In this document: in pieces, positions 8,623-16,974 of the stretch | How positions within the stretch are numbered: the first letter of the stretch is position 1 | How the letters are laid out: the number at the start of each line of letters is the position of its first letter | Assembly: GCA_023539445.1 (NCBI GenBank) | Contig: JAKCEW010000001.1 | Location: forward strand, 62,001-126,000 | DNA: 64,000 nt | Origin: Candidatus Terraquivivens yellowstonensis | GTDB lineage: Archaea; Thermoproteota; Nitrososphaeria_A; Caldarchaeales; Wolframiiraptoraceae | Direction: 5' to 3' | Notes under the pieces: model-generated | The model's database searches: none | What the model was told of the DNA's origin: nothing | The model's input: the letters and a program-made list of their open reading frames with translations, nothing else | Program-made: the position numbers and the translations under genes

Positions 8623-9894
8623 TTATGTATTGCGTTTTTTAAGGGAAGTAGGCACGTAACCTAACATGTTCGAAAGCACGTCATCTTTCTCGAAGACCCC
8701 AACGACCTCATCTATAGGTAGCGTAAGGAACACCTTTCTAGTTCTGCCGTATCTTCCGAGGCTCACGAGTTCACAATCCAATACCCCTAACATGTTCAGC
8801 TCTGATAATAGACTGCTGGTTCTTCTGTCTGTCAAGGGCTCTATACCAATTAGTTCGCACAACTCTTTGTAGATCGTATACAAGGTCCCTGAAGTTATTT
8901 CACTTCCGTTTTTTATTGCCAGCACCACAGAAAGTAAAACTAACTTACTATGTAGGGGAAGGGACGATAGCGCCTCAAAGACCCTACCCCTTTCAATTAT
9001 TCCCTGAGCCACCCTAACGTGCTTCTCTTCAACTTTCTGGGCCCCTGCTCTTTCTGCCACCTCGCCGGCCACCCTTAGCAGGTCTAAAGCCCTTCTGGCA
9101 TCACCATGTTCTGCGGCAGCAAGCGCTGCGCATAGCGCTATTATATCCTGAGAAATTGTACCTTCATTAAATGCAAGAACGGCCCTCTCACTCAATATAT
9201 CCATGAGTTCAGAGGCCGTATACGGGTGGAAGACTATCTCTTCCTCGCTTAGGCTGCTCAATACTCTAGGGTCTAACATATTTTTGAACATTAAGTCGTT
9301 TGAAACCCCAATGAGAACCACCTGTCCGTTGTTAAGGGATTCATTAACCCTTGTGAGTTCATAAAGTAGGTCGTCGCCAAAATTTTTAACGAGAATGTCA
9401 ACTTCATCCAAACAAACCATTACCATTAGATTAGATGAGGAAAGACCTGCTACGAACCTGTTGAATACTTCAGCTTTCGATAAACCTGTGAAGGGCACCT
9501 TTTGCCCTATTGCCGAACAAAGCTCTGTTAATACCCTATACTCCGTACCAGCCATTCGGCAGTTGATGTATATGAACTTCAACGGTAGATTGTTACGAAG
9601 TGTTTCTTCATTAAAACGTTTGAAAGTGTACTTAACCACAGCTGTTTTACCCGTACCTGTTTTTCCATATATAAAGACGTTTGACGGCCTAGCATTGTTA
9701 AGTGCTGGTGCGAGTATCTCACCCAACTGCCTAATATGTTCCCATCTATGCGGCAGGTTATCAGGTAGATAGTCTGACCTCAGGACGTTTCTGTTTTTAA
9801 ATATTGTTTTTTTGGAAGAGGTGGATAGGAGGTCGGATAGCGGATCTAGCCGGGCACCCCATATCTTCCACTGGAAATCTGACTCTCTGTTCAT
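8623..9894 (-). CDS. cdc6: Orc1/Cdc6 replication initiator
   Basis: 423 residues. AAA+ ATPase with Walker A GKTGTGKT at 77-84, Walker B VMVCLDEVD around 158-166 and sensor-1 Asn in GVSND near 199; the C-terminal third (about 300-423) is the winged-helix DNA-binding domain. Archaeal Orc1/Cdc6 binds origin recognition boxes and recruits MCM. The gene is transcribed away from a 654-nt non-coding stretch holding two ORB-like sequences, the usual arrangement of origin and initiator. Another ORB-like match overlaps codons 6-14 of this gene. Confidence 0.96.
   Translation of the reverse strand: MNRESDFQWKIWGARLDPLSDLLSTSSKKTIFKNRNVLRSDYLPDNLPHRWEHIRQLGEILAPALNNARPSNVFIYGKTGTGKTAVVKYTFKRFNEETLRNNLPLKFIYINCRMAGTEYRVLTELCSAIGQKVPFTGLSKAEVFNRFVAGLSSSNLMVMVCLDEVDILVKNFGDDLLYELTRVNESLNNGQVVLIGVSNDLMFKNMLDPRVLSSLSEEEIVFHPYTASELMDILSERAVLAFNEGTISQDIIALCAALAAAEHGDARRALDLLRVAGEVAERAGAQKVEEKHVRVAQGIIERGRVFEALSSLPLHSKLVLLSVVLAIKNGSEITSGTLYTIYKELCELIGIEPLTDRRTSSLLSELNMLGVLDCELVSLGRYGRTRKVFLTLPIDEVVGVFEKDDVLSNMLGYVPTSLKKRNT
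9855..9877 (-). other. ORB-like sequence inside the cdc6 coding start
   Basis: Read on the minus strand, these 23 bases have the dyad TTTCCAGTGGAA followed, at the same spacing as in the two intergenic ORBs, by GGGGTG. TTCCAGTGGAA is close to the core dyad of published archaeal ORBs. It encodes residues 6-14 of Orc1/Cdc6 (around FQWKIWGA). It points in the same direction as the ORB at 10221. A chance match is possible because the sequence is also coding. Confidence 0.45.
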
Positions 9895-10045
9895 TATTTC
9901 TCACTCTTTTTCTTTGAACAGAACGTTACTCTCTGTACGGTCTTTATAAATTACATGAAAAAATTTCTCGGTTTATTTTTTTCAACAAATTTTTCTACTC
10001 TTGTTAAGAATAGAGCACATCAAAAAAGAAAAGGATGAAAACTCA

Positions 10046-10068
10046 TTTCCATAAGAAATGCAGGGGTG
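10046..10068 (+). promoter_or_regulatory. Origin recognition box (ORB) 1
   Basis: The element reads TTTCCATAAGAAATGC followed by AGGGGTG. It has the ORB structure: an imperfect dyad (ATTTC...GAAAT) with a G-run on one side. It matches the inverted copy at 10221-10243 at 21 of 23 positions. It is a likely Orc1/Cdc6 binding site. Confidence 0.75.
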
Positions 10069-10220
10069 TATCCCTTCCTACCAAAATCTAATAAAAAATG
10101 AAAACTTCACAAATTGAGAACGTATAAAGGTTTGAATGGTCAATAAGCCGATATTTTTGACATTCTTTACAAAATCTTCAATAATATCCGTCATTCACAG
10201 TTAAAGACTAAAAATTTAAA

Positions 10221-10243
10221 CACCCCTCCATTTCCTATGGAAA
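10221..10243 (-). promoter_or_regulatory. Origin recognition box (ORB) 2, inverted
   Basis: On the minus strand this reads TTTCCATAGGAAATGG followed by AGGGGTG, differing from ORB 1 at only two of 23 positions. The two elements point toward each other with the AT-rich segment 10069-10220 between them. It is a likely Orc1/Cdc6 binding site. Confidence 0.75.
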
Positions 10244-10548
10244 GTGAACGGAAATAATGTAAGGTACGTCCATGAAAGTTTGTGAATAGGATTGTGAAGC
10301 ATGACCCATCACAGTAGCGACATCCCCGTACAGTCTAATAACACGTGTTTTTCCATAAAAATGGGTAAGATCAATCGCCTAATGATCTAAAATAATCAAA
10401 AATTGATTAAATGGCTTTCTATCATAACGGCGGCTCCTTACAAGAGTGGTTTCACATATTTTTAGCGTATGTTGCAAAATAATCAGGCTTTAAACATAAA
10501 GCGATCATCCTCGTAATACAAAAGTGAATCCATGGAAGTCCGATAACT

Positions 10549-10917
10549 TCACACTTGTTTTCGCAATTTCTCTTTTAAGCTTTCACTTTGTGAAAGGACC
10601 CTTAAAAGGACAGAAAGCGTATCAACCACATTCTTTATCTCCGAGGGGTCTGTAAGCCTTGAGAGGGTAGCAGAAAGTTGTTCCAGCTTCTCAACGACAA
10701 CCGCATTTAAATTATTTAAGGTATAGGGCAGTACGGCGCTTGCGATCTCCGACTCTTCCTTTATCTTAACAACTCTTTTGTTACATTTTAAGCACCAAAG
10801 CTCTCCTTTTATCTCAAAAATTGGACTTGAACATACAGGGCATACTTCAGATGTCAGTTTTGCCCCAGACTTCAGAGCCTGGGACATACGCTGAACATCC
10901 TCGTCTTTTACACTCAT
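10549..10917 (-). CDS. Zinc-ribbon protein of the Sjogren/scleroderma autoantigen 1 (UPF0148) family
   Basis: 122 residues. An N-terminal segment (about 1-22) precedes a zinc ribbon CPVCSSPIFEIKGELWCLKC (about 26-45) with paired CxxC knuckles; the C-terminal half is helical and probably coiled coil. This matches the archaeal UPF0148/autoantigen p27 family, whose function is unknown. It borders the right side of the candidate origin and reads toward the aldo/keto reductase gene. Confidence 0.8.
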   Translation of the reverse strand: MSVKDEDVQRMSQALKSGAKLTSEVCPVCSSPIFEIKGELWCLKCNKRVVKIKEESEIASAVLPYTLNNLNAVVVEKLEQLSATLSRLTDPSEIKNVVDTLSVLLRVLSQSESLKEKLRKQV

Positions 10918-10966
10918 GCTTTACTCTAACAAATATAGTTGGAGGACTATATTTAACTATTTAAAA

Positions 10967-11944
10967 TCACCAAAATCTAAGCAATCTGAAAGGTATGGAA
11001 ATGTAGCTTTTTAATCTCTCGGGTTTGAACGAATTTGACACCTCATCTATTTTCTTTATTTCTTCCTCAGTTAATTTCCATCCAACGGCACCAACATTTA
11101 CCTTTACATGCATTGGCTTTTTCGCACCAGGTATCGCAAGGACGGTAGGCTCCTTTATTAACCAATTGAGGGCAACCTGTGACACATTTTTACCCCGTCG
11201 CTCAGCGATTTCATGCAAAACCTCAAGGATTTTATTCGCTCTTTTCAGGTTCTCAGATGAAAATAAAATATCAGCCCTTCTCAGAAGATCTTTAGGAACA
11301 TTTCCGGGAGCATATTTTCCGGTCAGTATACCCTTAGCCAAAGGGCTATATGCTATAATTGTAATCTTTTCCCGTCTAGCATAGGGTAACAAGTCCCTTT
11401 CGATTTTTCTGTTTAGTAAATTGTACTCGACTTGATTCGAGGCGATCTCTTCTGAAGAAAGTGCTTCCTGCGCCCTTTTCAACCCGTTAACCGAAAAATT
11501 ACTAACGCCTATACATCTTACCTTTCCCTCTTTGACCAGCCTCTCCATGGCCTTCATCGTTTGCTCTATAGGGACGAAGGGGTTGGGCCAGTGTACTTGG
11601 TAAAGGTCTATTACATCAACGTTTAGTCTTCGAAGACTTCTCTCGGCAGCTTTGATAACTTTGTCGTATGAAAGATTGGTGAGCCAGACTTTAGTGGCTA
11701 AAAAGACCTCGTCCCTTCTTCCAGATATGGCCTTGCCGATGACCTCTTCGGACTTTCCTCCACCATAGATTTCTGCGGTGTCTATAAAATTGACTCCTAA
11801 ATCTATGGCTTGTTGTACTGTAGCGATAGCGTCAGACTCGTTATAATCTGTACCCCATCCCCAGAGTTTTGTCCCTATTTGCCAAGTGCCGAGTCCTATC
11901 ACGGAGACTTTAAAACCAGTTTTTCCCAGCTCCACGTACTCCAT
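10967..11944 (-). CDS. Aldo/keto reductase
   Basis: 325 residues, a full-length NADPH-dependent aldo/keto reductase TIM barrel. Visible motifs are IGLGTWQIG at the N-terminus, NFIDTAEIYGGGKSEEVIG containing catalytic Asp and Tyr, FLATKVW with the catalytic Lys, YQVHWPN with the His, IGVSNF, and IPGAKKPMHVKVN for the cofactor phosphate. It reduces carbonyl compounds; the physiological substrate cannot be read from sequence. Genes on both sides have no clear link. Confidence 0.9.
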   Translation of the reverse strand: MEYVELGKTGFKVSVIGLGTWQIGTKLWGWGTDYNESDAIATVQQAIDLGVNFIDTAEIYGGGKSEEVIGKAISGRRDEVFLATKVWLTNLSYDKVIKAAERSLRRLNVDVIDLYQVHWPNPFVPIEQTMKAMERLVKEGKVRCIGVSNFSVNGLKRAQEALSSEEIASNQVEYNLLNRKIERDLLPYARREKITIIAYSPLAKGILTGKYAPGNVPKDLLRRADILFSSENLKRANKILEVLHEIAERRGKNVSQVALNWLIKEPTVLAIPGAKKPMHVKVNVGAVGWKLTEEEIKKIDEVSNSFKPERLKSYISIPFRLLRFW

Positions 11945-12172
11945 ACTTATCTCTGAAAAACACGTAGCGTTAATTAATACCTTAGTTTTTGATATAATGG
12001 CCGCTTATGAGTGATATGTAAGTTTCTAGAGTGACCTATTTAGAGCGAGTTATGGTTTTGAATTCTCGACTCTGATGTATGAACTCATAAAGAAGTAGCT
12101 CACTTAAATTTAATTCCTCCCTTAATATTTCCTCATAATACGTCCAACCTAAAAGCGCTCGGAATAATTGGT

Positions 12173-12715
12173 TTGTTGAGCCTTGTTATTGCGTATTCTT
12201 CCATAGCGCTAAGCATTTCTGTATCCCCTTGGTTTAGCTGGATAGAAAATGCTCTAAGCGATTTGGGCGCGAGACACCCATCGAGCCCTATATTCAATTT
12301 AGGGTTGATGCTGTCCTCGGTTTTAGCACTCATTTTCGCAATAGGTCTGAAAAGACTTCATGGGGGTGTTTTAGGTATGATTAGTGTTACGCTCTACGTA
12401 CTAAGCACGATCTCATTATTCATGATAGGGTTCTTTCCGGAGACCGCAGGAATAATTCACTACTACGTTTCGGTCGCGTTCTTTGTCTTCGTAGCGCTAA
12501 CACTAATAGCCTTTGGGATATGTAGCTTAATCTCCCGTCCCCGTTCGATAGCGATAGGTATTGCGATGTTATTGTTGGCCGTCCTAGCAATAGTGGTTTG
12601 GCTCTTTCCGTGGAAAGGGGTGGCCATTCCGGAACTAATATCATCCTTAGCGATTTCAACATGGGTTGTTATTTCATCGATTAGAATGTTAAGTGCAAGA
12701 GGGCAGCAGCGCTAA
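12173..12715 (+). CDS. DUF998-family membrane protein
   Basis: At least 180 residues with six hydrophobic segments. SPWFSWIENALSDLGARHPSS near the N-terminus is the DUF998 signature, and FFPETAGIIHYYVSVAFF is the second conserved stretch. Function unknown; integral membrane. The first canonical start is a TTG at 12173, but the frame upstream (NLKALGIIGL from 12146) looks like the beginning of the first membrane helix, so the real protein may start earlier. No ATG, GTG or TTG occurs in frame between 12173 and the stop at 12080. Confidence 0.7.
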   Translation: MLSLVIAYSSIALSISVSPWFSWIENALSDLGARHPSSPIFNLGLMLSSVLALIFAIGLKRLHGGVLGMISVTLYVLSTISLFMIGFFPETAGIIHYYVSVAFFVFVALTLIAFGICSLISRPRSIAIGIAMLLLAVLAIVVWLFPWKGVAIPELISSLAISTWVVISSIRMLSARGQQR

Positions 12716-13905
12716 ATGAACGTTAAGGCGATTAAAGAAAGTATTGTTACGAGGGCTGCGGGTAGCATATATTTGTAAGCACTTGTGATGTTGGTTTTTA
12801 GACACTCTGCTGTGAAAACAAGACAAAGGTGGAACGGTGAAACTGTGTAACCTATAAATGCGGAGCCATAAATTAAAGCAACCTCGTACACAGTTAATGT
12901 CATCCCCGCCGCGAATGTTACGAATGAAAGGGCAACGGCTCCGGATATTGAAGCTAACATGTAGCCTAAAAAGAAAGGAAGCAGTACCTCAATAGTGAGT
13001 CGTGGGAGCATAAGACTGAGCATGTTAATCGATGCCGGTACGCTGGTGCTTGCGATGAACCCCCTTAACAACATGGCAGAGTAAAGCACGAGTGCTATGG
13101 TTATCATTCTCTTATCCATGAATGACCTCAGGATGCTCGTGCCCTTTGGCCTGCTTATCAACAATGTGCTAATTATGCCTACCATGGTTCCTAAGACTAT
13201 TCCGTAGAATCCCATGTTAAGGACTATTGATAGAATTGTAGCAACGATTACTGCTAGCATAAATGGGACAAGCGCCACGCCACTGGAGCGTCGCTCAACA
13301 AGTTCTGCAGTTACGTACTCCTTCCTTTTTATAAGCAATGGAAATCCGCATGTAAACATTATGAGCATTGAGGGAAGCAAAACCGGTATTAGGTCTGAGA
13401 GTTTAATAGAAGCTAAGGCGACAGTAAGTACAAGAGCGTCGTTTATTGGATAAGCAAAAAGTAACGCGTGTCTGTACCATACATTTATGAAAACTTTCTC
13501 ACCCCTGCTTAGCCCAAGATCATTACCAATCTTATCAACAAAGGGCGCGGAGAGAAGAGCGCCGCCTGCTATGGGTAGAAGACCCAAGAATGAAGGAATC
13601 ATCACCGCAATAAGTTTGGGTTTTCGAACCTTTCTTATGATGTAGGACTGAGCCTCGTCAATCATTTTTGTGGCAGAGTAGATATTCACAAAGAAAACGA
13701 TTTCTATCGAGATTATCAGTAGTAAAACAGTCGTTTCGTTGGTGAGTGTCAAAAACAATGTGTTCAGCATATTGGGAAACGGCTGCGTTATGAAGCCGAA
13801 GAATAGAGTACCCAAAAACAGAGAGATGCCTATGTTTATCTTAAAGACGACGATTGCGATAAGTATTGCTACAAGCGTCACGATTAGGAAGATCAGTTGT
13901 TCCAT
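12712..13905 (-). CDS. DUF401-family membrane protein, putative transporter
   Basis: 397 residues with about ten hydrophobic segments. GLLPIAGGALLSAPFVDKIG, INVWYRHALLFAYPINDAL and FIGYTVSPFHLCLVFTAE match the DUF401 family, distantly related to ion transporters of the ArsB/NhaD type. Substrate unknown. It converges on the DUF998 gene with a four-base overlap of the 3' ends and lies downstream of uL4 on the same strand, separated by 31 nt. Confidence 0.8.
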   Translation of the reverse strand: MEQLIFLIVTLVAILIAIVVFKINIGISLFLGTLFFGFITQPFPNMLNTLFLTLTNETTVLLLIISIEIVFFVNIYSATKMIDEAQSYIIRKVRKPKLIAVMIPSFLGLLPIAGGALLSAPFVDKIGNDLGLSRGEKVFINVWYRHALLFAYPINDALVLTVALASIKLSDLIPVLLPSMLIMFTCGFPLLIKRKEYVTAELVERRSSGVALVPFMLAVIVATILSIVLNMGFYGIVLGTMVGIISTLLISRPKGTSILRSFMDKRMITIALVLYSAMLLRGFIASTSVPASINMLSLMLPRLTIEVLLPFFLGYMLASISGAVALSFVTFAAGMTLTVYEVALIYGSAFIGYTVSPFHLCLVFTAECLKTNITSAYKYMLPAALVTILSLIALTFI

Positions 13906-13936
13906 GCATTGGCTCCTTCTGCTCTTTTCCTGAACT

Positions 13937-14770
13937 TTAGGCTAAAATTTTTTCCAATTTTGAGTCAAGGGATAGTAGCGCCGATTTTGACCATATCACA
14001 AGCCTTGCGGGCTTTGCTCCGGGTGCTAAATGTAGTACGCTAAGCTCGCCCAACTTAGTAAATTCAACACCAGGAAGGCTTGAAGCTGCCTTTTTAATGC
14101 CCCTGTCATTCATACAAACTATCAATGGGCCAACTTTACGTTTATACCTCCTACCTCTCCTCTTCCCCTTTCCAGCCCTAATTTTCTTTTCTTCGCATCT
14201 TTCTAGCTCCTCCTTAAGGCCTAACAGCTCTAAGAATTTCTTCAAATCTTTCGCTTTGCTAATGCTCTCGATTTCGTCCGTAACGACTATCGGGAGCTTC
14301 AAATTATCGGGAAGTTTGTGACCCCTTGATTTTACCGCATCCGGTATGGCGGTGAACGCAATCGCTGAGAGTAATGAGGCGAGCTTCTCTTTCTTGTTTA
14401 ACTTCTTGTAGATTTTCTTTTCGGGTTTTGGCGGATGCGTAGGTCTGCCACCAACAGCGGAAGGCACAAAACCGCCTGACATCGCTTTTCCCGTACCGCC
14501 GCCCTTAACCCTCGATATCCTCGCCATACCGTAGCCTGCTCCCCACGATTCTACAGAATATTTGTGAGCAGAAGCCTTTGAAGCACCCTTTGGCTGAAGG
14601 GTGTGTGTCAACAAATGAATGTATGCTCTTTTGACCAAATCTTCACGCAGCGGCGTATCAAAGACCATCGGCAACTCCACAAACTCGACCTCTTTACACT
14701 CAAGGTTCAATACCGGAACCTTGGGTCTTTGTCCCTTCTGGGATGTTAGCAAAGAAGATGTGACACTCAT
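13937..14770 (-). CDS. rpl4: Ribosomal protein uL4
   Basis: 277 residues, typical for archaeal L4. The extended internal loop that lines the exit tunnel is visible around WGAGYGMARISRVKGGGTG and GGRPTHPP, followed by the globular VVTDEIESISKAKDLKKFL region. It lies 4 nt downstream of uL3 and is co-transcribed with it. In most archaea uL23, uL2, uS19 and uL22 follow; here a DUF401 gene follows and the rest of the operon lies 13 kb away. Confidence 0.96.
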   Translation of the reverse strand: MSVTSSLLTSQKGQRPKVPVLNLECKEVEFVELPMVFDTPLREDLVKRAYIHLLTHTLQPKGASKASAHKYSVESWGAGYGMARISRVKGGGTGKAMSGGFVPSAVGGRPTHPPKPEKKIYKKLNKKEKLASLLSAIAFTAIPDAVKSRGHKLPDNLKLPIVVTDEIESISKAKDLKKFLELLGLKEELERCEEKKIRAGKGKRRGRRYKRKVGPLIVCMNDRGIKKAASSLPGVEFTKLGELSVLHLAPGAKPARLVIWSKSALLSLDSKLEKILA

Positions 14771-14774
14771 GCGC

Positions 14775-15758
14775 CTACACCTGTATTAATGTGATACGCG
14801 GGGGCTCTTGATGAGTAGGTGGCCTTGCAGCGACCCTTAACACAACGGGCCTTTTTGGCGTACCAGGAACGCTCCCTTCTAACACTATTGCGCTACTACG
14901 TAATATCCCAAACTTATGAAAACCGCTTTTCGGTGTGAGCTTCATCCCATCGCTTTCTAACTTGAGTATCCTTTTATTGAATTCCGTCCTACGATGAAAG
15001 CCCATCTGCCCAGATCTGGGAACGGTGTACATAACATATGACGGCTTCCAAGGTCCGATGGCACCGACGCCCCTTTTCGTCTTCCTAGACTTCCTGGGCA
15101 GTATCTTAACACCATACCGCTTAACTACGCCTTGAAATCCATGCCCAGTTGTGACAGCTATAACGTCCACAAACTCACCTTCCCGGAATACCTCAAGAGG
15201 TGACAACTCTTTGCCAAGTTTTGAAAGGGCATAATCCAAGCATTTTTGCACGTCGTCACCGCCAACCTTTATCTCTAATATGTCGGGTTTTTTCTTAGGA
15301 AGTCTGACAAGTCTAGGCTGGGATACTATTATCAGCCTGACCTCGGATACCTCTTTCTTGAATTCTTCTATACGACCCAGCATTTCATCTTCGTTTGGCC
15401 TGAGCGTGGGTATCTTTCTTTTGATATCGGGAGGGAGGTTCTTGCTCCATATCTTTGCTAACTCGACCAACTTCCCTCCCTCATTCTTGTAGAGGGTTAT
15501 GCCTGCGACGATCACGGGCGGTGCCGAGAGTATTGTCGCAGGCTTCTGTACTTCAACCCCCTGAGTCGGAGAGTTGGGTGTTGTATCTATATAGTAAACT
15601 GAAGTTACGCCGGCCTTGTATGCCAAAAAGCCCAAAGGCCTAGGCTCACCCTTATACTCAGGCCAATACTTCACCCTAGGAACTAGGCGGCTAGCCCTGC
15701 CCCTAGGTAAGAATGCCAGCGACCCCCTCCTTGGCGCAGAGTACTTCCTATGGCCCAT
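14775..15758 (-). CDS. rpl3: Ribosomal protein uL3
   Basis: 327 residues from the ATG at 15758 (MGHRKYSAPRRGSLAFLPRG); an upstream in-frame TTG at 15767 would add three residues but MGHRK is the family's usual start. GHGFQGVVKRYGVKILPRKS and GFHRRTEFNKRIL are the conserved segments near the peptidyl transferase centre. First gene of a short uL3-uL4 unit separated from the main ribosomal cluster. Confidence 0.96.
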   Translation of the reverse strand: MGHRKYSAPRRGSLAFLPRGRASRLVPRVKYWPEYKGEPRPLGFLAYKAGVTSVYYIDTTPNSPTQGVEVQKPATILSAPPVIVAGITLYKNEGGKLVELAKIWSKNLPPDIKRKIPTLRPNEDEMLGRIEEFKKEVSEVRLIIVSQPRLVRLPKKKPDILEIKVGGDDVQKCLDYALSKLGKELSPLEVFREGEFVDVIAVTTGHGFQGVVKRYGVKILPRKSRKTKRGVGAIGPWKPSYVMYTVPRSGQMGFHRRTEFNKRILKLESDGMKLTPKSGFHKFGILRSSAIVLEGSVPGTPKRPVVLRVAARPPTHQEPPRITLIQV

Positions 15759-15830
15759 CTCTAGCACCGGCCATCCGTTAAGGAAAGTTTATCGATAACA
15801 CACCAAAAGGGGCAAGATAAATACTTTCTA

Positions 15831-16286
15831 TCAGCCCTCAGCCCTCAAGGGGTACCTTGGGTCTTCTTTTACTATACTCAACACTAAATGCGTTAAGGTT
15901 CTTTCAACATAAGGCATCGAGAGGAGCCACTTCACGAACTTATTAAGCTCCTCCCTATTCTTAAACCTCGCAACGATTATAGAATCGCTCTCGCCAGTTA
16001 CATCGTATACGTTGCTCACGTTAGGTTTCTCAGCCACTTGGCGTTGAACCTCTATTAGTTTTCCTTTAGAGATCGTCAGTTCTATTATGGCCGTTATTTC
16101 GTAACCCAGCTTTTCATAATCAACAAGGGCCGTGTAACCTTTGATTATGCCGCTTTTCTCCAAAGTCACCACTCTTGAAGCTACAGTCGCAACAGATATT
16201 CCGAGTTTTTTTGCTAGGCTCCTATAGGATGCTCTTCCGTCTTTAACCAGTTCACGTATTATCGCCAAGTCCAACTCGTCCAGCAT
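15831..16286 (-). CDS. Lrp/AsnC-family transcriptional regulator
   Basis: 151 residues. N-terminal winged helix-turn-helix (LDLAIIRELVKDGRASYRSL, then KKLGISVATVASRVVTLEKS) and C-terminal RAM/effector domain (about 65-145) beginning GYTALVDYEKLGYEITAII. Lrp-type proteins assemble as octamers and respond to amino acids; archaeal members such as LysM regulate amino acid biosynthesis. Its targets here are unknown; the lysW dyad in this window is one candidate. It lies 72 nt upstream of uL3 on the same strand. Confidence 0.92.
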   Translation of the reverse strand: MLDELDLAIIRELVKDGRASYRSLAKKLGISVATVASRVVTLEKSGIIKGYTALVDYEKLGYEITAIIELTISKGKLIEVQRQVAEKPNVSNVYDVTGESDSIIVARFKNREELNKFVKWLLSMPYVERTLTHLVLSIVKEDPRYPLRAEG

Positions 16287-16359
16287 ATATATGCCTAAAA
16301 TTCTAGCTCTTGTTTGTTATAAAAGTCTTAGTGGAACCAAGATTAGGGGCAGGTGATAA

Positions 16360-16947
16360 ATGATGAGCTTATCGGGGGCTGAGCCGGAACATTTGCTGGA
16401 ATTCCTCGAATATGTTTACACTTTAAAGGAGATAAGAAGGCGGGGTTGGATGAAGAAGGGGATACAAAGAGTTGAATCGGTCGCAGACCACTCTTTTAAC
16501 CTTGCCTTGCTGTCTATGGTGATGGCTGACCTAAGGGGTCTTAACGTCGAAAGATCTGTCGGAATGGCGCTGCTACACGACCTTTGTGAGTCAATAGTCG
16601 GTGATTTAACACCAAAAGACAGGGCCAAACTTGGCATCGAAAAATCTGTAGAGGAAGAACATAAGGCAACAGAGCGTATCTTATCGTTCTTACCACCTGC
16701 GCTTACCAAAAAATATTTTGAGTTGTGGGAGGAATACAAAACTGAGTCTACGGCCGAGGCGAAACTTGTAAAAGAGCTGGACCGCTTCGAAAGGGCCATG
16801 CAGGCTGTCAGATATGCAAAGAAGAATGACCGCCTTAGGAGGACCTTAAAGCACTTTTGGGAGGAGTTTTTAAAGGACTCACAAGACCAACTCCTTCGTG
16901 ATGTTTTGCAGTATGCTATAAAGGCCCAAGGATTTAAGGGAACTTAA
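16360..16947 (+). CDS. HD-domain phosphohydrolase (HDDC2/YfbR-like 5'-nucleotidase)
   Basis: 195 residues (two adjacent ATGs at 16360 and 16363). HD-domain metal ligands are seen in ESVADHSFNLALLS (His) and ALLHDLCESIVGDLTP (His-Asp, Asp), and the final Asp in KELDRFERAMQA. Length and motif order match the HDDC2 family, whose members dephosphorylate 5'-deoxynucleotides. It is 27 nt upstream of the primase large subunit gene in the same direction, which is compatible with a nucleotide metabolism role. Confidence 0.85.
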   Translation: MMSLSGAEPEHLLEFLEYVYTLKEIRRRGWMKKGIQRVESVADHSFNLALLSMVMADLRGLNVERSVGMALLHDLCESIVGDLTPKDRAKLGIEKSVEEEHKATERILSFLPPALTKKYFELWEEYKTESTAEAKLVKELDRFERAMQAVRYAKKNDRLRRTLKHFWEEFLKDSQDQLLRDVLQYAIKAQGFKGT

Positions 16948-16974
16948 ATATGCCCTTCAAGTTAGAATAAGGTA

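Larger units (their letters stand above)
9895..10548. other. Candidate chromosomal replication origin (oriC)
   Basis: This 654-nt stretch between cdc6 and the zinc-ribbon gene holds no plausible reading frame and is AT-rich. It contains two 23-bp ORB-like elements (10046-10068 and 10221-10243) in inverted orientation, facing each other across about 152 bp of AT-rich DNA that could serve as the unwinding element. It lies directly upstream of the initiator gene. A partial further element (TTTCCATAAAAATGGG, from 10350) and a small palindrome AATCAA-AAA-TTGATT (10394-10408) lie to the right. ORBs flanking an AT-rich unwinding element next to orc1/cdc6 is the established archaeal origin layout. 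Confidence 0.8.

Noticed and set aside
10350-10369. Further ORB in the origin region
   Set aside because: TTTCCATAAAAATGGG matches the left half of the ORB but lacks the GGGGTG block at the right spacing, so it is noted only as a partial element.
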